Shown here: positions 9,408-17,817 of the stretch, one piece after another
How the letters are laid out: each line of letters begins with the position of its first letter
How positions within the stretch are numbered: position 1 is the first letter of the stretch
NCBI RefSeq assembly: GCF_001951155.1
Contig: NZ_CP016359.1
Span: forward strand, 1,388,001 to 1,452,000
Direction of reading: 5' to 3'
DNA length: 64,000 nt
Source: Christiangramia flava JLT2011
GTDB taxonomy: Bacteria; Bacteroidota; Bacteroidia; Flavobacteriales; Flavobacteriaceae
Translations under genes and position numbers: made by a program
The notes under the pieces: model-generated
What the model was told of the DNA's origin: nothing
Databases searched by the model: none
The model's input: the letters and a program-made list of their open reading frames with translations, nothing else

Positions 9408-11198
9408 GTGGCAAAATTCACCAAGACCCTGCTTCACAAGTTCCTGAGCTGGAAATCCAAGCACCTCACCCATCAGCAATTCCTGATGATGCTGAGTGCG
9501 ATAATCGGTTTTGTAGCGGGATTGTTCGCTGTGATCATCAAAAACCTCACTCACCTTATTCAGCATTTACTGGAAGGAGAATTTATCGCAAATTATCACG
9601 AAGCTTTTTACTTCATTTTCCCGGTGATTGGCTTGTTGATCGTTTGGTTCATTATCAAATTCATTCTTCGGAAGAATGTTGGCCACGGAATTCCCACCAC
9701 GCTATACGCCATTTCGAGACAGAAAGGGATTATGAAGCGGTTCCAGATGTATGCCTCATTGATCACAGCTCCAATTACAGTTGGTTTTGGTGGGTCTGTG
9801 GGACTGGAAGGCCCAACCGTAGCAACTGGAGCTTCGCTGGGTTCGAACATTTCGAGGATGTTCCTTATGAACCAGGCCTCACGCACCTTATTAATTGGCT
9901 GTGCCGCGGCCGGCGCCATGTCTTCCATTTTTAAAGCGCCTATCGCCGCGATCATTTTCGCAATCGAAGTTTTTAGCCTGGACCTCACTCTTGCATCATT
10001 ATTACCATTACTACTGGCATCAGTTTCTGCGATTCTGACCTCTTATTTTTTCTTCGGAAGTCAGATTATTTTACCATTCGAGTTGCAGGATACCTTCCAG
10101 ATTTCTGAAGTTCCTTTTTATATCATGCTGGGAATTTTAGCTTCGGTAACATCCATTTATTTTTCAAAAATATATTTTAACTCCACCAAAATGCTTTCCC
10201 GAATTACCTCGCCGTTTGCCCGGATGATGGTTGCGGGACTGGGACTTGGAGTACTGATTTATTTCATTCCGCCTTTGTATGGGGAAGGTTATAACGTCGT
10301 GAACAACCTCCTGCACGAAAACTACCTGCAGGCTTTGGGCACCAATTTTTTTAACGATTACCTGGAAAATATCTGGGTGGTTGTGGCCTTACTCGCTGGA
10401 TTGGTCATTTTTAAGATAGTGGCTTCATCTTTGACATTTTCAGCAGGCGGTGTGGGTGGTATTTTTGCACCGGTAATGTTTATGGGAAGTGCCATGGGCC
10501 ATTGCTTTGCACTAATCATGAACAACAGCGGATTGCTTCGAAACCCGATTTCGGTAAGTAATTTCACATTGGTTGGAATGGCCGGTTTGATGGCAGGAGT
10601 GCTTCAGGCACCCTTAACCGCGATCTTCCTAATTGCCGAACTCACGCACGGATACGAACTTTTTATTCCGCTCATGATCACCGCCGCCATCTCTTTTATG
10701 ATTACTACGAAATTCCAACCACATTCGGTCTATACCATGGAGCTGGCCCAGCGCGGTGACCTGCTAACCCATAACAAAGATCATAATGTACTCACGCTGA
10801 TGAATATTTCCAGGGTCATCGAGAAGAATTTTATCCCGCTGCATGTAGATATGAACCTGCGGGAGGTGATCCATGAAGGCGTGATCAAATCTTCCCGAAA
10901 TATTTTTCCGGTGATAGACGATAAGCGGAATTTCATCGGGATTATTTTGCTGGACGACATCCGCCCGATTATGTTCGATGAAAAAATGTACGACGAGGTA
11001 AAGGTGAGTGATATCATGCAACGCGCTCCGGCAATCATTGATATTGAAAATGACCGAATGAAGGAGATCATGGCAAAATTTCAAGATAGCAACGCCTGGA
11101 ACCTTCCCGTGGTTAAAGACGGGAAATATGTGGGGTTTATTTCCAAATCGAAACTGCTTACGGCGTATCGTCAAAAATTAATAGAATTTACTGTGTAG
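9408..11198 (+). CDS. ClC-family chloride channel/transporter with CBS domains
   Basis: This 596-residue protein has the ClC membrane domain (about 25-440) followed by a pair of CBS domains (about 460-596). The frame is open upstream to a TTG inside the aspS terminator, so I choose GTG at 9408 (MAKFTKTLLHKF). The gating glutamate is present (GSVGLEGP, Glu134), and so is GGIFAP. The first selectivity motif reads GHGIP rather than GSGIP, and the second Glu of the EE pair near AIEVF is Val. It may therefore be a channel or a non-canonical exchanger. The CBS pair suggests nucleotide control. A small membrane protein gene follows after 1 nt. Confidence 0.9.
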   Translation: MAKFTKTLLHKFLSWKSKHLTHQQFLMMLSAIIGFVAGLFAVIIKNLTHLIQHLLEGEFIANYHEAFYFIFPVIGLLIVWFIIKFILRKNVGHGIPTTLYAISRQKGIMKRFQMYASLITAPITVGFGGSVGLEGPTVATGASLGSNISRMFLMNQASRTLLIGCAAAGAMSSIFKAPIAAIIFAIEVFSLDLTLASLLPLLLASVSAILTSYFFFGSQIILPFELQDTFQISEVPFYIMLGILASVTSIYFSKIYFNSTKMLSRITSPFARMMVAGLGLGVLIYFIPPLYGEGYNVVNNLLHENYLQALGTNFFNDYLENIWVVVALLAGLVIFKIVASSLTFSAGGVGGIFAPVMFMGSAMGHCFALIMNNSGLLRNPISVSNFTLVGMAGLMAGVLQAPLTAIFLIAELTHGYELFIPLMITAAISFMITTKFQPHSVYTMELAQRGDLLTHNKDHNVLTLMNISRVIEKNFIPLHVDMNLREVIHEGVIKSSRNIFPVIDDKRNFIGIILLDDIRPIMFDEKMYDEVKVSDIMQRAPAIIDIENDRMKEIMAKFQDSNAWNLPVVKDGKYVGFISKSKLLTAYRQKLIEFTV

Positions 11199-11199
11199 T

Positions 11200-11439
11200 A
11201 TGAAAGTTTTCATGAAAATCTTCGGGATAGCTATTCTGGCAGCTATTGCAGTGGGCTTTTATTTCAGGCTCAGCGGTGATATTGCTACCGGCGATAAGAT
11301 CATCGGAATCGCTGTTTTAGCGACCTCGTTTATACTGATGCCAATATTCCTGGTTGTGCGATGGAGAGGTAAAAGACTGAAGGACTATACGTTATCAGAG
11401 GAGAATATGAAGAAGATGCGAGATAAGGGTGTAGACTGA
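11200..11439 (+). CDS. Small two-helix membrane protein next to ClC
   Basis: This 79-residue protein has two hydrophobic segments (about 4-22 and 34-53), then a basic loop and a charged C-terminus (EENMKKMRDKGVD). Its ATG starts 1 nt after the ClC stop codon, so the two are almost certainly translated from one mRNA. I do not recognise the family. A role tied to the ClC protein is suggested only by the tight coupling. Confidence 0.65.
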   Translation: MKVFMKIFGIAILAAIAVGFYFRLSGDIATGDKIIGIAVLATSFILMPIFLVVRWRGKRLKDYTLSEENMKKMRDKGVD

Positions 11440-11498
11440 ATTTTAAAATTTTATCTAAAAAAAATCTGATTTTCAGCGCTTTCTATTTATTATTATTT

Positions 11499-11506
11499 TA
11501 TGTTTG
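11499..11506 (+). promoter_or_regulatory. -7 promoter element of the cold-shock gene
   Basis: TATGTTTG matches TAnnTTTG, 22 nt before the cold-shock ATG. The region is very AT-rich, and no clear -33 element is seen. Confidence 0.45.
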
Positions 11507-11528
11507 TGCCTTATTAATAATTATTTTT

Positions 11529-11723
11529 ATGCAAGGCACAGTTAAATTTTTTAATGAGTCTAAAGGTTACGGATTCATTACTAACAACGAAACCAAAAGA
11601 GACATCTTTGTACATGTTACAGGACTGAACGGAGAAACTATTCAGGAAGGAGATTCAGTTGAGTACGAAGAAACAGAAGGAAGAAAAGGATTGAACGCAA
11701 CTCAGGTTCGCGTGATTGAATAA
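11529..11723 (+). CDS. CspA-family cold-shock RNA-binding protein
   Basis: This 64-residue single cold-shock domain has RNP1-like KGYGFI (residues 13-18) and RNP2-like DIFVH (about 25-29). It is a small OB-fold protein that binds single-stranded RNA or DNA and acts as an RNA chaperone. The length is normal for the family. It stands alone with its own -7 element and ends at the hairpin at 11747. Whether it is cold-induced cannot be told from sequence. Confidence 0.95.
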   Translation: MQGTVKFFNESKGYGFITNNETKRDIFVHVTGLNGETIQEGDSVEYEETEGRKGLNATQVRVIE

Positions 11724-11746
11724 TATATTTTTTCTGATTACAATGT

Positions 11747-11777
11747 AAAAGCCGCTTCTCAGCGGCTTTTCTTTTTT
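11747..11777. terminator. Bidirectional terminator between the cold-shock gene and tdh
   Basis: AAAAGCCGCT (11747-11756) pairs perfectly with AGCGGCTTTT (11761-11770) around a TCTC loop, followed by a T-rich tract. It can serve both converging genes. Confidence 0.88.
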
Positions 11778-11794
11778 ATCTCTTCTCTATAATA

Positions 11795-12757
11795 TTACTT
11801 TGTTGATTTTTCCAGCCGTTCTCCCACTCCCTTCAGCATGGTGCTGGTCATTTTTTCAAGGTCATAATCGTGTTTCCAACCCCAGTCGCTTCTAGCCTGC
11901 GAATCATCAATACTCGAGGGCCAGCTTTCTGCGATTTGTTGGCGGAAATCAGGCTCGTAACTGATCTCAAAATCTTTCAGGTGTTTCTGAATCTCTTTCG
12001 CAAGCACTTCCGGAGTAAAGTTAATAGCCGCAAGGTTATAGGAAGAACGGATACTGATCTTTTCCGAAGGAGCCTCCATGATATCGATAGTAGCTTTGAT
12101 CGCATCATCCATGTACATCATCGGTAGTTCGGCATCTTTTGCGAGAAAACTCGTGTAAGATTTGTTTTTTAAGGCTTCGTGGAAGATCTCGATCGCATAA
12201 TCGGTTGTCCCGCCACCCGGTAAAGTCTTATAACTAATAATCCCAGGGTAACGAATGCTTCTTACGTCCACCCCAAATTTACGATGGAAATATTCACACC
12301 ATCTTTCTCCAGTTTGTTTACTGATTCCGTAAACCGTAGTGGGTTCCATCGCGGTGATTTGTGGCGTCTGGTCTTTTGGGGTTGTAGGGCCAAAAACTGC
12401 AATACTGGATGGCCAGAAAATTTTATCTATCAGCCCTTCTTTTCCCATTTCTAAAATATGGAACAAACTGTTCATATTCAGGTTCCAGGCCTTCATCGGT
12501 GCTTTTTCAGCAGTTGCGCTAAGCATGGCTGCCATTAGATACACCTGGTTGATCTCATATTTTTTTACGACAGCCCTGATCCCGGGTTCATCAGTAGCAT
12601 CAAGGATCTCGAATGGCCCGGATTGCATCAGCTCCTCTGCCCCTTCACGAATATCACTTGCTACCACCGCTTCCGCTCCGTGGATCTCTCTCAATTTCAA
12701 AGTTAGCTCGGTTCCAATCTGGCCACAGGCGCCAATGATCAAAATCTTATCTGCCAT
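11795..12757 (-). CDS. tdh: L-threonine 3-dehydrogenase, short-chain (epimerase-like) type
   Basis: This 320-residue NAD-dependent extended SDR protein oxidises L-threonine to 2-amino-3-ketobutyrate. The Rossmann motif is GACGQIG (residues 9-15) and the catalytic set is Ser117/118, Tyr143 and Lys147 (YGISK). The phrase RYPGIISYKTLPGGGTTDYA is typical of the SDR-type threonine dehydrogenases of Flavobacteria. This is not the zinc-dependent E. coli Tdh. I use ATG at 12757 because the TTG further upstream (12775) lies inside the -7 promoter element. The partner enzyme 2-amino-3-ketobutyrate CoA ligase is not in the window. Confidence 0.87.
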   Translation of the reverse strand: MADKILIIGACGQIGTELTLKLREIHGAEAVVASDIREGAEELMQSGPFEILDATDEPGIRAVVKKYEINQVYLMAAMLSATAEKAPMKAWNLNMNSLFHILEMGKEGLIDKIFWPSSIAVFGPTTPKDQTPQITAMEPTTVYGISKQTGERWCEYFHRKFGVDVRSIRYPGIISYKTLPGGGTTDYAIEIFHEALKNKSYTSFLAKDAELPMMYMDDAIKATIDIMEAPSEKISIRSSYNLAAINFTPEVLAKEIQKHLKDFEISYEPDFRQQIAESWPSSIDDSQARSDWGWKHDYDLEKMTSTMLKGVGERLEKSTK

Positions 12758-12772
12758 AAATAAAAATTTGTG

Positions 12773-12780
12773 CAAATATA
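12773..12780 (-). promoter_or_regulatory. -7 promoter element of tdh
   Basis: On the minus strand TATATTTG matches TAnnTTTG and lies 15 nt before the chosen ATG. It covers the alternative TTG start at 12775, which argues against that start. Confidence 0.5.
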
Positions 12781-12881
12781 TTCAATTACGCAGAGGAAAT
12801 CGTAACATTTAAGTGTATTACAACAGGTTTTTTAGAAATTATTCAACACAATCTGGCATCTGGATTTTCAGTTATATTAGA

Positions 12882-12889
12882 TAACTTTG
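12882..12889 (+). promoter_or_regulatory. -7 promoter element of the lipoprotein/NTF2 gene pair
   Basis: TAACTTTG matches TAnnTTTG. TCTG at 12859-12862 sits 19 nt upstream as a weak -33 element. The ATG is 20 nt downstream. Confidence 0.5.
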
Positions 12890-12909
12890 TAAGGAACGAA
12901 ACTTCAGGA

Positions 12910-13512
12910 ATGAGAAATTCAATTTTCATCTTTTTCATACTTCTGGTGCTGGCCAGCTGCAAAAGTGAACCTCAGGATACCCAGGACCCCAACGCGGCAA
13001 GTGATTCCATCGCTTTTCAAAAACCACTGGTATTGCCACAACAGGAAGTCAAACTCGATTCTACTCCAAGGAATATTGCCCTGAAATGGGTGGAATTCAT
13101 CACTGCGGAAAATGAGATCAGGAATTTGCGTGGTTCAAAGGTTATTGACGTGGCCGACAAAGCCCCCGCAATCACGGAGATCATGCAGTCTTTAAAAGCC
13201 TCACTGCCAGATACGTTGCGATCAAATGCGGTGGAATCCAGGCTTACCGTGGTCCTCACCAAGTCCTTACTACTGAAACAATTTGCGGGTCAGCGGGAGC
13301 CAGACGCTAAAAAGATCGAACAAACCACCACCGAACTATATTCAGAATTCAACAATTTAAAGCGCCAGATGAACGAAAAATTCCTGAAAACCCTGGAAGA
13401 TTTCGAAGAAGAACTGGATAAGTTCGAGGAAGAAGAACGAAAACAACGGGAACTGGATAGTATCAACCAATTGAAAACCAACGACAGTCTCCAACAAAAC
13501 AGCCAACAATGA
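12910..13512 (+). CDS. Lipoprotein of unknown function with acidic coiled coil
   Basis: This 200-residue protein starts with a lipoprotein signal (lipobox LASC, about residue 17). Its C-terminal third is a charged helix rich in Glu and Lys (about 140-185), probably a coiled coil, followed by a Gln/Asn-rich tail. I do not recognise the middle part. The stop codon overlaps the ATG of the next gene (ATGA), so the two are coupled. A periplasmic, membrane-anchored location is likely. Confidence 0.7.
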   Translation: MRNSIFIFFILLVLASCKSEPQDTQDPNAASDSIAFQKPLVLPQQEVKLDSTPRNIALKWVEFITAENEIRNLRGSKVIDVADKAPAITEIMQSLKASLPDTLRSNAVESRLTVVLTKSLLLKQFAGQREPDAKKIEQTTTELYSEFNNLKRQMNEKFLKTLEDFEEELDKFEEEERKQRELDSINQLKTNDSLQQNSQQ

Positions 13513-14036
13513 AAACGAAAATCAGCATTATAACCGTATTACTGGTACTTTTTGTCCTGCCAGGCAAGGCACAAACACGTAAAACCGATCTACAGCTGGT
13601 ACAGATCCAGAATAAGATCGAAGCCAGCATCAATCAATGGCACCGATCGGCAGCCAAAGCCGACTTTGACGCCTATTTCAACCTGATGACTTCCGATGCC
13701 ATTTTCATCGGCACCGACGCTACGGAAAACTGGAATGTAGAAGAATTTAAAAATTTTAGCAAGCCTTATTTTGACAAGGGAAAAGCCTGGGCCTTTACAC
13801 CTATCGAACGTCACGTCTATATTGACGGGAATAAAAAGACCGCCTGGTTTGACGAATTGTTAGATACCCATATGGGAATTTGCCGTGGTTCAGGTGTCAT
13901 GAAAAAAGAAGACGGAACCTGGAAAATTCAGCATTACGTACTTTCAATCGCCGTACCCAATGAAAATGTAGATCGTCTTACCGAAATGAAAAAGGATTTT
14001 GATGCAAATCTCATTCAAAAACTAACCAATAATTAA
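13509..14036 (+). CDS. Exported NTF2/SnoaL-like protein
   Basis: This 175-residue protein has a signal peptide (cleavage near PGKAQ) and a single NTF2-like cone domain. The pattern INQWHRSAAKADFDAYFNLM, then DAIFIGTDATENW, then a final GTWKIQHYVLSIAVPNE is typical of SnoaL_3/DUF4440-type proteins. Such proteins are small binding or catalytic domains with varied and often unknown ligands. It overlaps the upstream lipoprotein gene by 4 nt. Confidence 0.78.
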   Translation: MKTKISIITVLLVLFVLPGKAQTRKTDLQLVQIQNKIEASINQWHRSAAKADFDAYFNLMTSDAIFIGTDATENWNVEEFKNFSKPYFDKGKAWAFTPIERHVYIDGNKKTAWFDELLDTHMGICRGSGVMKKEDGTWKIQHYVLSIAVPNENVDRLTEMKKDFDANLIQKLTNN

Positions 14037-14062
14037 ACCTTTTCCTTAATTTTCCATCCAAA

Positions 14063-14098
14063 TCCCGTAAACCGATTCAGTTTCTTTGGTTTACAGGA
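14063..14098. promoter_or_regulatory. Imperfect hairpin before the M13 peptidase gene
   Basis: GTAAACC (14067-14073) pairs with GGTTTAC (14088-14094), extended by three further pairs after one mismatch, around a 14-nt loop. No T-run follows, so it is a poor terminator. It could be a cis-regulatory structure or an operator. Confidence 0.35.
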
Positions 14099-14142
14099 AA
14101 ATTTTAAGAATTACCGAGCATTAAAAAACCAATTAGTAAACA

Positions 14143-16212
14143 ATGAAGAAAATAAGCAGTTTGCTGTTTTTGTCGGTTTTTGCCACGAGTCTGTTCACGG
14201 CTTGTGACGATGACGACAAGAAAACAGAAGAAAAAGAAGAGCTACATGGTATCAACCTGGCTTACATGGATACCACTACCAGCCCTAAGGAAGATTTTTT
14301 CCGTTACGTGAACGGAACCTGGCTGGATTCTACTGAAATTCCCGAAGACCAGACAAGATGGGGAAGTTTCAATGAACTTAGAAAACAAACAGACGATGAT
14401 GTGCTGGCTGTTTTGAACGGCGCCATGAAAAATGACAGTCTGGACCCAGCTTCAGATGAAGCAAAAGCTGTGAAACTCTATGAAAGTATCATGGATACGG
14501 TTTCCAGAAACGAACAGGGCGTGAAGCCACTTCAGCCATATCTTGCCAAGATCGACTCTATCCAAAACAAGGAAGATCTTCAGAAATTCCTGATCGATAT
14601 GAGTGAATACGGTAGCGCCGGCTTCTTCTCTTTTGGTGTTCGTGCCGATAGAAAAGACAGCAACATGAACGTGGCCTATCTTAACCCATCTGGATTGGGG
14701 CTTCCTGACAGGGATTATTATGTAAAAGATGATGCCGATTCTAAGGACAAGCGTGAAAAATACAAGGCCTACATCGCTGAAATGCTTCAGTATTTAGATT
14801 ATTCCGAAGAAGATGCCAAAACAGAAGCCGATAAAATACTGGCTTTTGAAACCAGTCTTGCCGAGCCGCAAATGGACAAAGTGGAACGTCGCGACGCGCG
14901 TAAAACGTACAATCCAACTTCGATCTCGCAACTTCAGAAAAACGTTCCGGCTATGAACTGGAAAGCTTATTTTGAAGGAATTGGCGCCAAAGATCTGGAT
15001 ACGATCGTAGTGTCACAGCCTGGTTACATGAAGGCGCTTCAGCAATTGCTGGCCAAAAATTCCGTAGAAGACTGGAAAGCTTACTTGAAATGGAACCTTT
15101 TCAATGACGCCGCTCCAGCCCTGACTACAGAACTGGAAAGAAAGAACTGGGAATTCTACGACAAGACCCTTCGTGGCGCGCAGCAGCAGCGACCACGGGA
15201 TGAAAGAGCGTTGCAAACCGTGAACAGAACGCTCGGCGAAGCGCTCGGAAAACTGTATGTAGAGCAGAATTTCCCGCCGGAAGCCAAGGAAAAAGCACAG
15301 GAAATGATCGGGAACATCGTAAAAGCTTACGAAAACCGAATCAACAACCTGACCTGGATGAGCGAGGATACCAAGAAAAAAGCTTTGGAAAAACTGAGTT
15401 CTTTTACCGTAAAGGTAGGATATCCTGACAAGTGGAAAGATTACAGTGAACTGGAAATTGCCAGCCCGGAGGACGGCGGAAGTTATTTCCAGAACATGCT
15501 GAACGCTCAGAAATGGAGAGTGGCTGATAATCTGGCCGATCTTGGACAACCTGTAGACAAGACTGAATGGTATATGCCGCCTCAAACGGTAAACGCATAC
15601 TACAACCCAAGTTTTAACGAAATTGTATTTCCTGCAGCCATTCTTCAACCGCCATTTTATGATTACAAAGCTGATGCTGCCGTGAATTACGGCGGAATTG
15701 GTGCCGTGATTGGCCACGAGATTTCTCATGGTTTTGACGATAGCGGTGCTCGTTTTGATGCAGAAGGAAACCTGAACAACTGGTGGACAGATGAAGACCT
15801 GAAGCAGTTTGAAGAGCTAGGCGGAAGCCTTGCCGATCAGTACAGCGCGATCGAGGTAGCTGATAGTACTTTCATCAACGGAAAATTCACCTTGGGTGAA
15901 AACATCGGAGACCTTGGCGGTGTCAATGCTGCCTACGACGGACTTCAAATTCATTTAAAAGAACATGGTGATCCAGGAAAGATCGACGGCTTTACTCCGG
16001 AACAACGATTTTTCCTATCCTGGGCAACTGTCTGGAGAACCAAAATGAGAGACGAGGCTTTGAAAAACCAGATCAAGACCGATCCTCATTCTCCGGGAAT
16101 GTACCGCGCGTATGTTCCACTTCAAAATATCGATGCATTCTATGATGCTTTCGCGATTGAAGAAGGCGACCCGATGTGGGTAAAACCGGAAGAGCGAGTT
16201 CGAATCTGGTAA
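14143..16212 (+). CDS. M13 family (neprilysin/PepO-like) metallopeptidase, lipoprotein
   Basis: This 689-residue zinc endopeptidase has a lipoprotein signal (Cys near residue 21, FTAC) and then an acidic linker. The catalytic domain carries VIGHEISHGFDD with His525 and His529 as zinc ligands, Glu526 as general base, and the third ligand Glu586 in GENIGDLGG. The substrate-binding NAYY motif lies upstream at about residue 485. The protein ends RVRIW rather than the Cys-x-x-Trp seen in mammalian members. It should act on the periplasmic side on small peptides. A terminator follows at 16237. Confidence 0.94.
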   Translation: MKKISSLLFLSVFATSLFTACDDDDKKTEEKEELHGINLAYMDTTTSPKEDFFRYVNGTWLDSTEIPEDQTRWGSFNELRKQTDDDVLAVLNGAMKNDSLDPASDEAKAVKLYESIMDTVSRNEQGVKPLQPYLAKIDSIQNKEDLQKFLIDMSEYGSAGFFSFGVRADRKDSNMNVAYLNPSGLGLPDRDYYVKDDADSKDKREKYKAYIAEMLQYLDYSEEDAKTEADKILAFETSLAEPQMDKVERRDARKTYNPTSISQLQKNVPAMNWKAYFEGIGAKDLDTIVVSQPGYMKALQQLLAKNSVEDWKAYLKWNLFNDAAPALTTELERKNWEFYDKTLRGAQQQRPRDERALQTVNRTLGEALGKLYVEQNFPPEAKEKAQEMIGNIVKAYENRINNLTWMSEDTKKKALEKLSSFTVKVGYPDKWKDYSELEIASPEDGGSYFQNMLNAQKWRVADNLADLGQPVDKTEWYMPPQTVNAYYNPSFNEIVFPAAILQPPFYDYKADAAVNYGGIGAVIGHEISHGFDDSGARFDAEGNLNNWWTDEDLKQFEELGGSLADQYSAIEVADSTFINGKFTLGENIGDLGGVNAAYDGLQIHLKEHGDPGKIDGFTPEQRFFLSWATVWRTKMRDEALKNQIKTDPHSPGMYRAYVPLQNIDAFYDAFAIEEGDPMWVKPEERVRIW

Positions 16213-16236
16213 GGTCAAAACCCGTTCAATAATCTT

Positions 16237-16263
16237 AAAGCCGGAAAATCTTCCGGCTTTTTT
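16237..16263 (+). terminator. Terminator of the M13 peptidase gene
   Basis: AAAGCCGGAA (16237-16246) pairs perfectly with TTCCGGCTTT (16251-16260) around AATC, with T6 at the 3' side. Confidence 0.88.
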
Positions 16264-16307
16264 CATTTATTAACCTGAATATTAGCTAATTTCCCGTTTA
16301 TTTCCAG

Positions 16308-16757
16308 ATGATGAAAAAATTACTGCTATTACTTTTATTAGGATTACTGTTGAATTCCTGCCAGCACAAAAAAGATCATTTTGACTGGTTAACAGGAAAC
16401 TGGACCCGTATGAACGAAGCAGAAGGCCAGGTTACCCGGGAAATGTGGAAAAAAATTTCAGATAAAGAATACCAGGGTTTAGGTTTTACGCTCCAACAGC
16501 AGGATACGGTTTTCAAAGAAGAAATTGCGTTGCTGCAGGAAAATGAAAATTGGGTCTTCCGCGTGACCGGCGTGCAGGAAGAGCCGGTAGACTTTCCGTT
16601 ATCCTCCTTCAATGATTCTGAATTCATCGCTGAAAATGCACAAAATGAATTCCCAAAAAAGATCCATTATAAAGCTGAAAATAGGCAACTGATCGCCACT
16701 ATTTCTGCCGGGGATGAAGAGGGAATTAAATTTATTTTTAAAAAAGACGGGCTCTAG
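16308..16757 (+). CDS. Lipoprotein with DUF6265-like domain
   Basis: This 149-residue protein has a Leu-rich lipoprotein signal (LNSC, Cys about residue 18). The mature part starts FDWLTGNWTRMNEAEGQVTREMW, the typical opening of small lipocalin-like DUF6265 domains, and then continues as beta strands. Two adjacent ATG codons (16308 and 16311) can both start it. Its TAG overlaps the stop of the convergent yraN gene on the other strand. The function is unknown. Confidence 0.72.
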   Translation: MMKKLLLLLLLGLLLNSCQHKKDHFDWLTGNWTRMNEAEGQVTREMWKKISDKEYQGLGFTLQQQDTVFKEEIALLQENENWVFRVTGVQEEPVDFPLSSFNDSEFIAENAQNEFPKKIHYKAENRQLIATISAGDEEGIKFIFKKDGL

Positions 16758-17113
16758 AAATACAGGAAGGCGTTCTGGATATGCTCTACTTTTGAATTGC
16801 CTTTATTCAGCACGATCGCCAAAATATCAAACCTGATATCCAGCTCCAGTTGATTCTCTTCTGCATAATGATTCATCACCTTCAGCAACCGCTTGATCTG
16901 TTTCGGCTTCACAAATTCTTCGGGATTGCCAAAATTAGCCGTGCTTCGGGTTTTCACTTCGATCGCCACGAGCGTTTGGTCCCTTTGCGCGATAATATCT
17001 ACCTCAGCCTTCTGGTACCGATAATTGCGCTCAAGGATCTCATATTCCTTCAGCATTAGATATTCCACTGCCAGATTTTCGCCTTCTTTTCCTAAAAGAT
17101 TATGATCTGCCAT
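16754..17113 (-). CDS. yraN: YraN family (UPF0102) endonuclease-like protein
   Basis: This 119-residue protein has the YraN pattern: GKEGENLAVEYLMLKEYEILERNYRY, then the PD-(D/E)XK-like core AEVDIIAQRDQTLVAIEVKTR, with Asp and Glu-x-Lys as the presumed metal site. The family resembles Holliday-junction resolvases, but its cell role is not settled. It is downstream of a lipoprotein gene (4-nt gap) and converges with the DUF6265-like gene, sharing a CTAG at the two stops. Confidence 0.9.
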   Translation of the reverse strand: MADHNLLGKEGENLAVEYLMLKEYEILERNYRYQKAEVDIIAQRDQTLVAIEVKTRSTANFGNPEEFVKPKQIKRLLKVMNHYAEENQLELDIRFDILAIVLNKGNSKVEHIQNAFLYF

Positions 17114-17117
17114 AGAG

Positions 17118-17696
17118 TTAAATGGAATAATTGATCATGATCGATGAGACTTTCAGGTTCATAGACTCAATTTCCCCGGGGCTGGCCTTGATAATATGAT
17201 CACCGTAATATTTATTTCCCGGCTCATTTTCAGGGCTCAGGAAAACGCGGAGTCCGCTTTTTTCGAGTTTTCCGCCATTCCAAAGCACCGCACCGCTATA
17301 ATCCCATCCGAAGCCATAAAAGGAGATATCCTTTCCGTTCATTTTAGTCAGTTCGGCATAGGTGGTACCGATATCGATCCCGGTATCAGATTTCCATTGG
17401 CCATTCCCTGAAAACCGGATATCATGGATCTTTGATTTTCCCCGATCTTCCCAGGTGATATGCAGCTCATCTTCCGTTCCCGGATACAAAATGGTATAGG
17501 CCCGCTCCACGGTTCCTTCTTCATACATTTCTGAACCTTCCTCGATATTTGCATCTGCGTAACGCTGGCTTATTTCCATGGCGTTCAAACTCCCAAGATT
17601 TTCTACCGTAAACTTGGCATTCGGGTTGGAAGTTGCTTTTTTTGCACTGTTACAGGCCACAAGACCTACAAAGAGTAGTAAGAATAGCTTTTTCAT
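17118..17696 (-). CDS. Lipoprotein of unknown function
   Basis: This 192-residue protein starts at ATG 17696 (a GTG at 17705 is also in frame). It has a lipoprotein signal with LVAC. The mature part has two halves: one with ERAYTILYPGTEDELHITWED, and one with GIDIGTTYAELTKMNGKDISFYGFGWDYSGAV. The second half resembles the phrase seen in secreted Bacteroidota proteins that follow a GTTLKEL-like motif. No known family can be named firmly. It is upstream of yraN by 4 nt on the same strand. Confidence 0.65.
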   Translation of the reverse strand: MKKLFLLLFVGLVACNSAKKATSNPNAKFTVENLGSLNAMEISQRYADANIEEGSEMYEEGTVERAYTILYPGTEDELHITWEDRGKSKIHDIRFSGNGQWKSDTGIDIGTTYAELTKMNGKDISFYGFGWDYSGAVLWNGGKLEKSGLRVFLSPENEPGNKYYGDHIIKASPGEIESMNLKVSSIMINYSI

Positions 17697-17785
17697 TTTG
17701 CTCACATTTAGAGTAAAAGTAGAAAGTTATTGATGCGAACTACTGCCTTTTACAAGAATTTAACGCGTAATCGGGCGTCTTTGCT

Positions 17786-17793
17786 TAACTTTG
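17786..17793 (+). promoter_or_regulatory. -7 promoter element of metG
   Basis: TAACTTTG matches TAnnTTTG, 24 nt before the metG ATG. The -33 region is not well matched. Confidence 0.5.
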
Positions 17794-17817
17794 CGGCACT
17801 TAAAATTTAAATAAAGA

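Noticed and set aside
15013..15729. Long open frame of 238 codons on the minus strand
   Set aside because: It lies wholly inside the M13 peptidase gene on the other strand, matches no family, and the peptidase is well supported by its zinc motifs.
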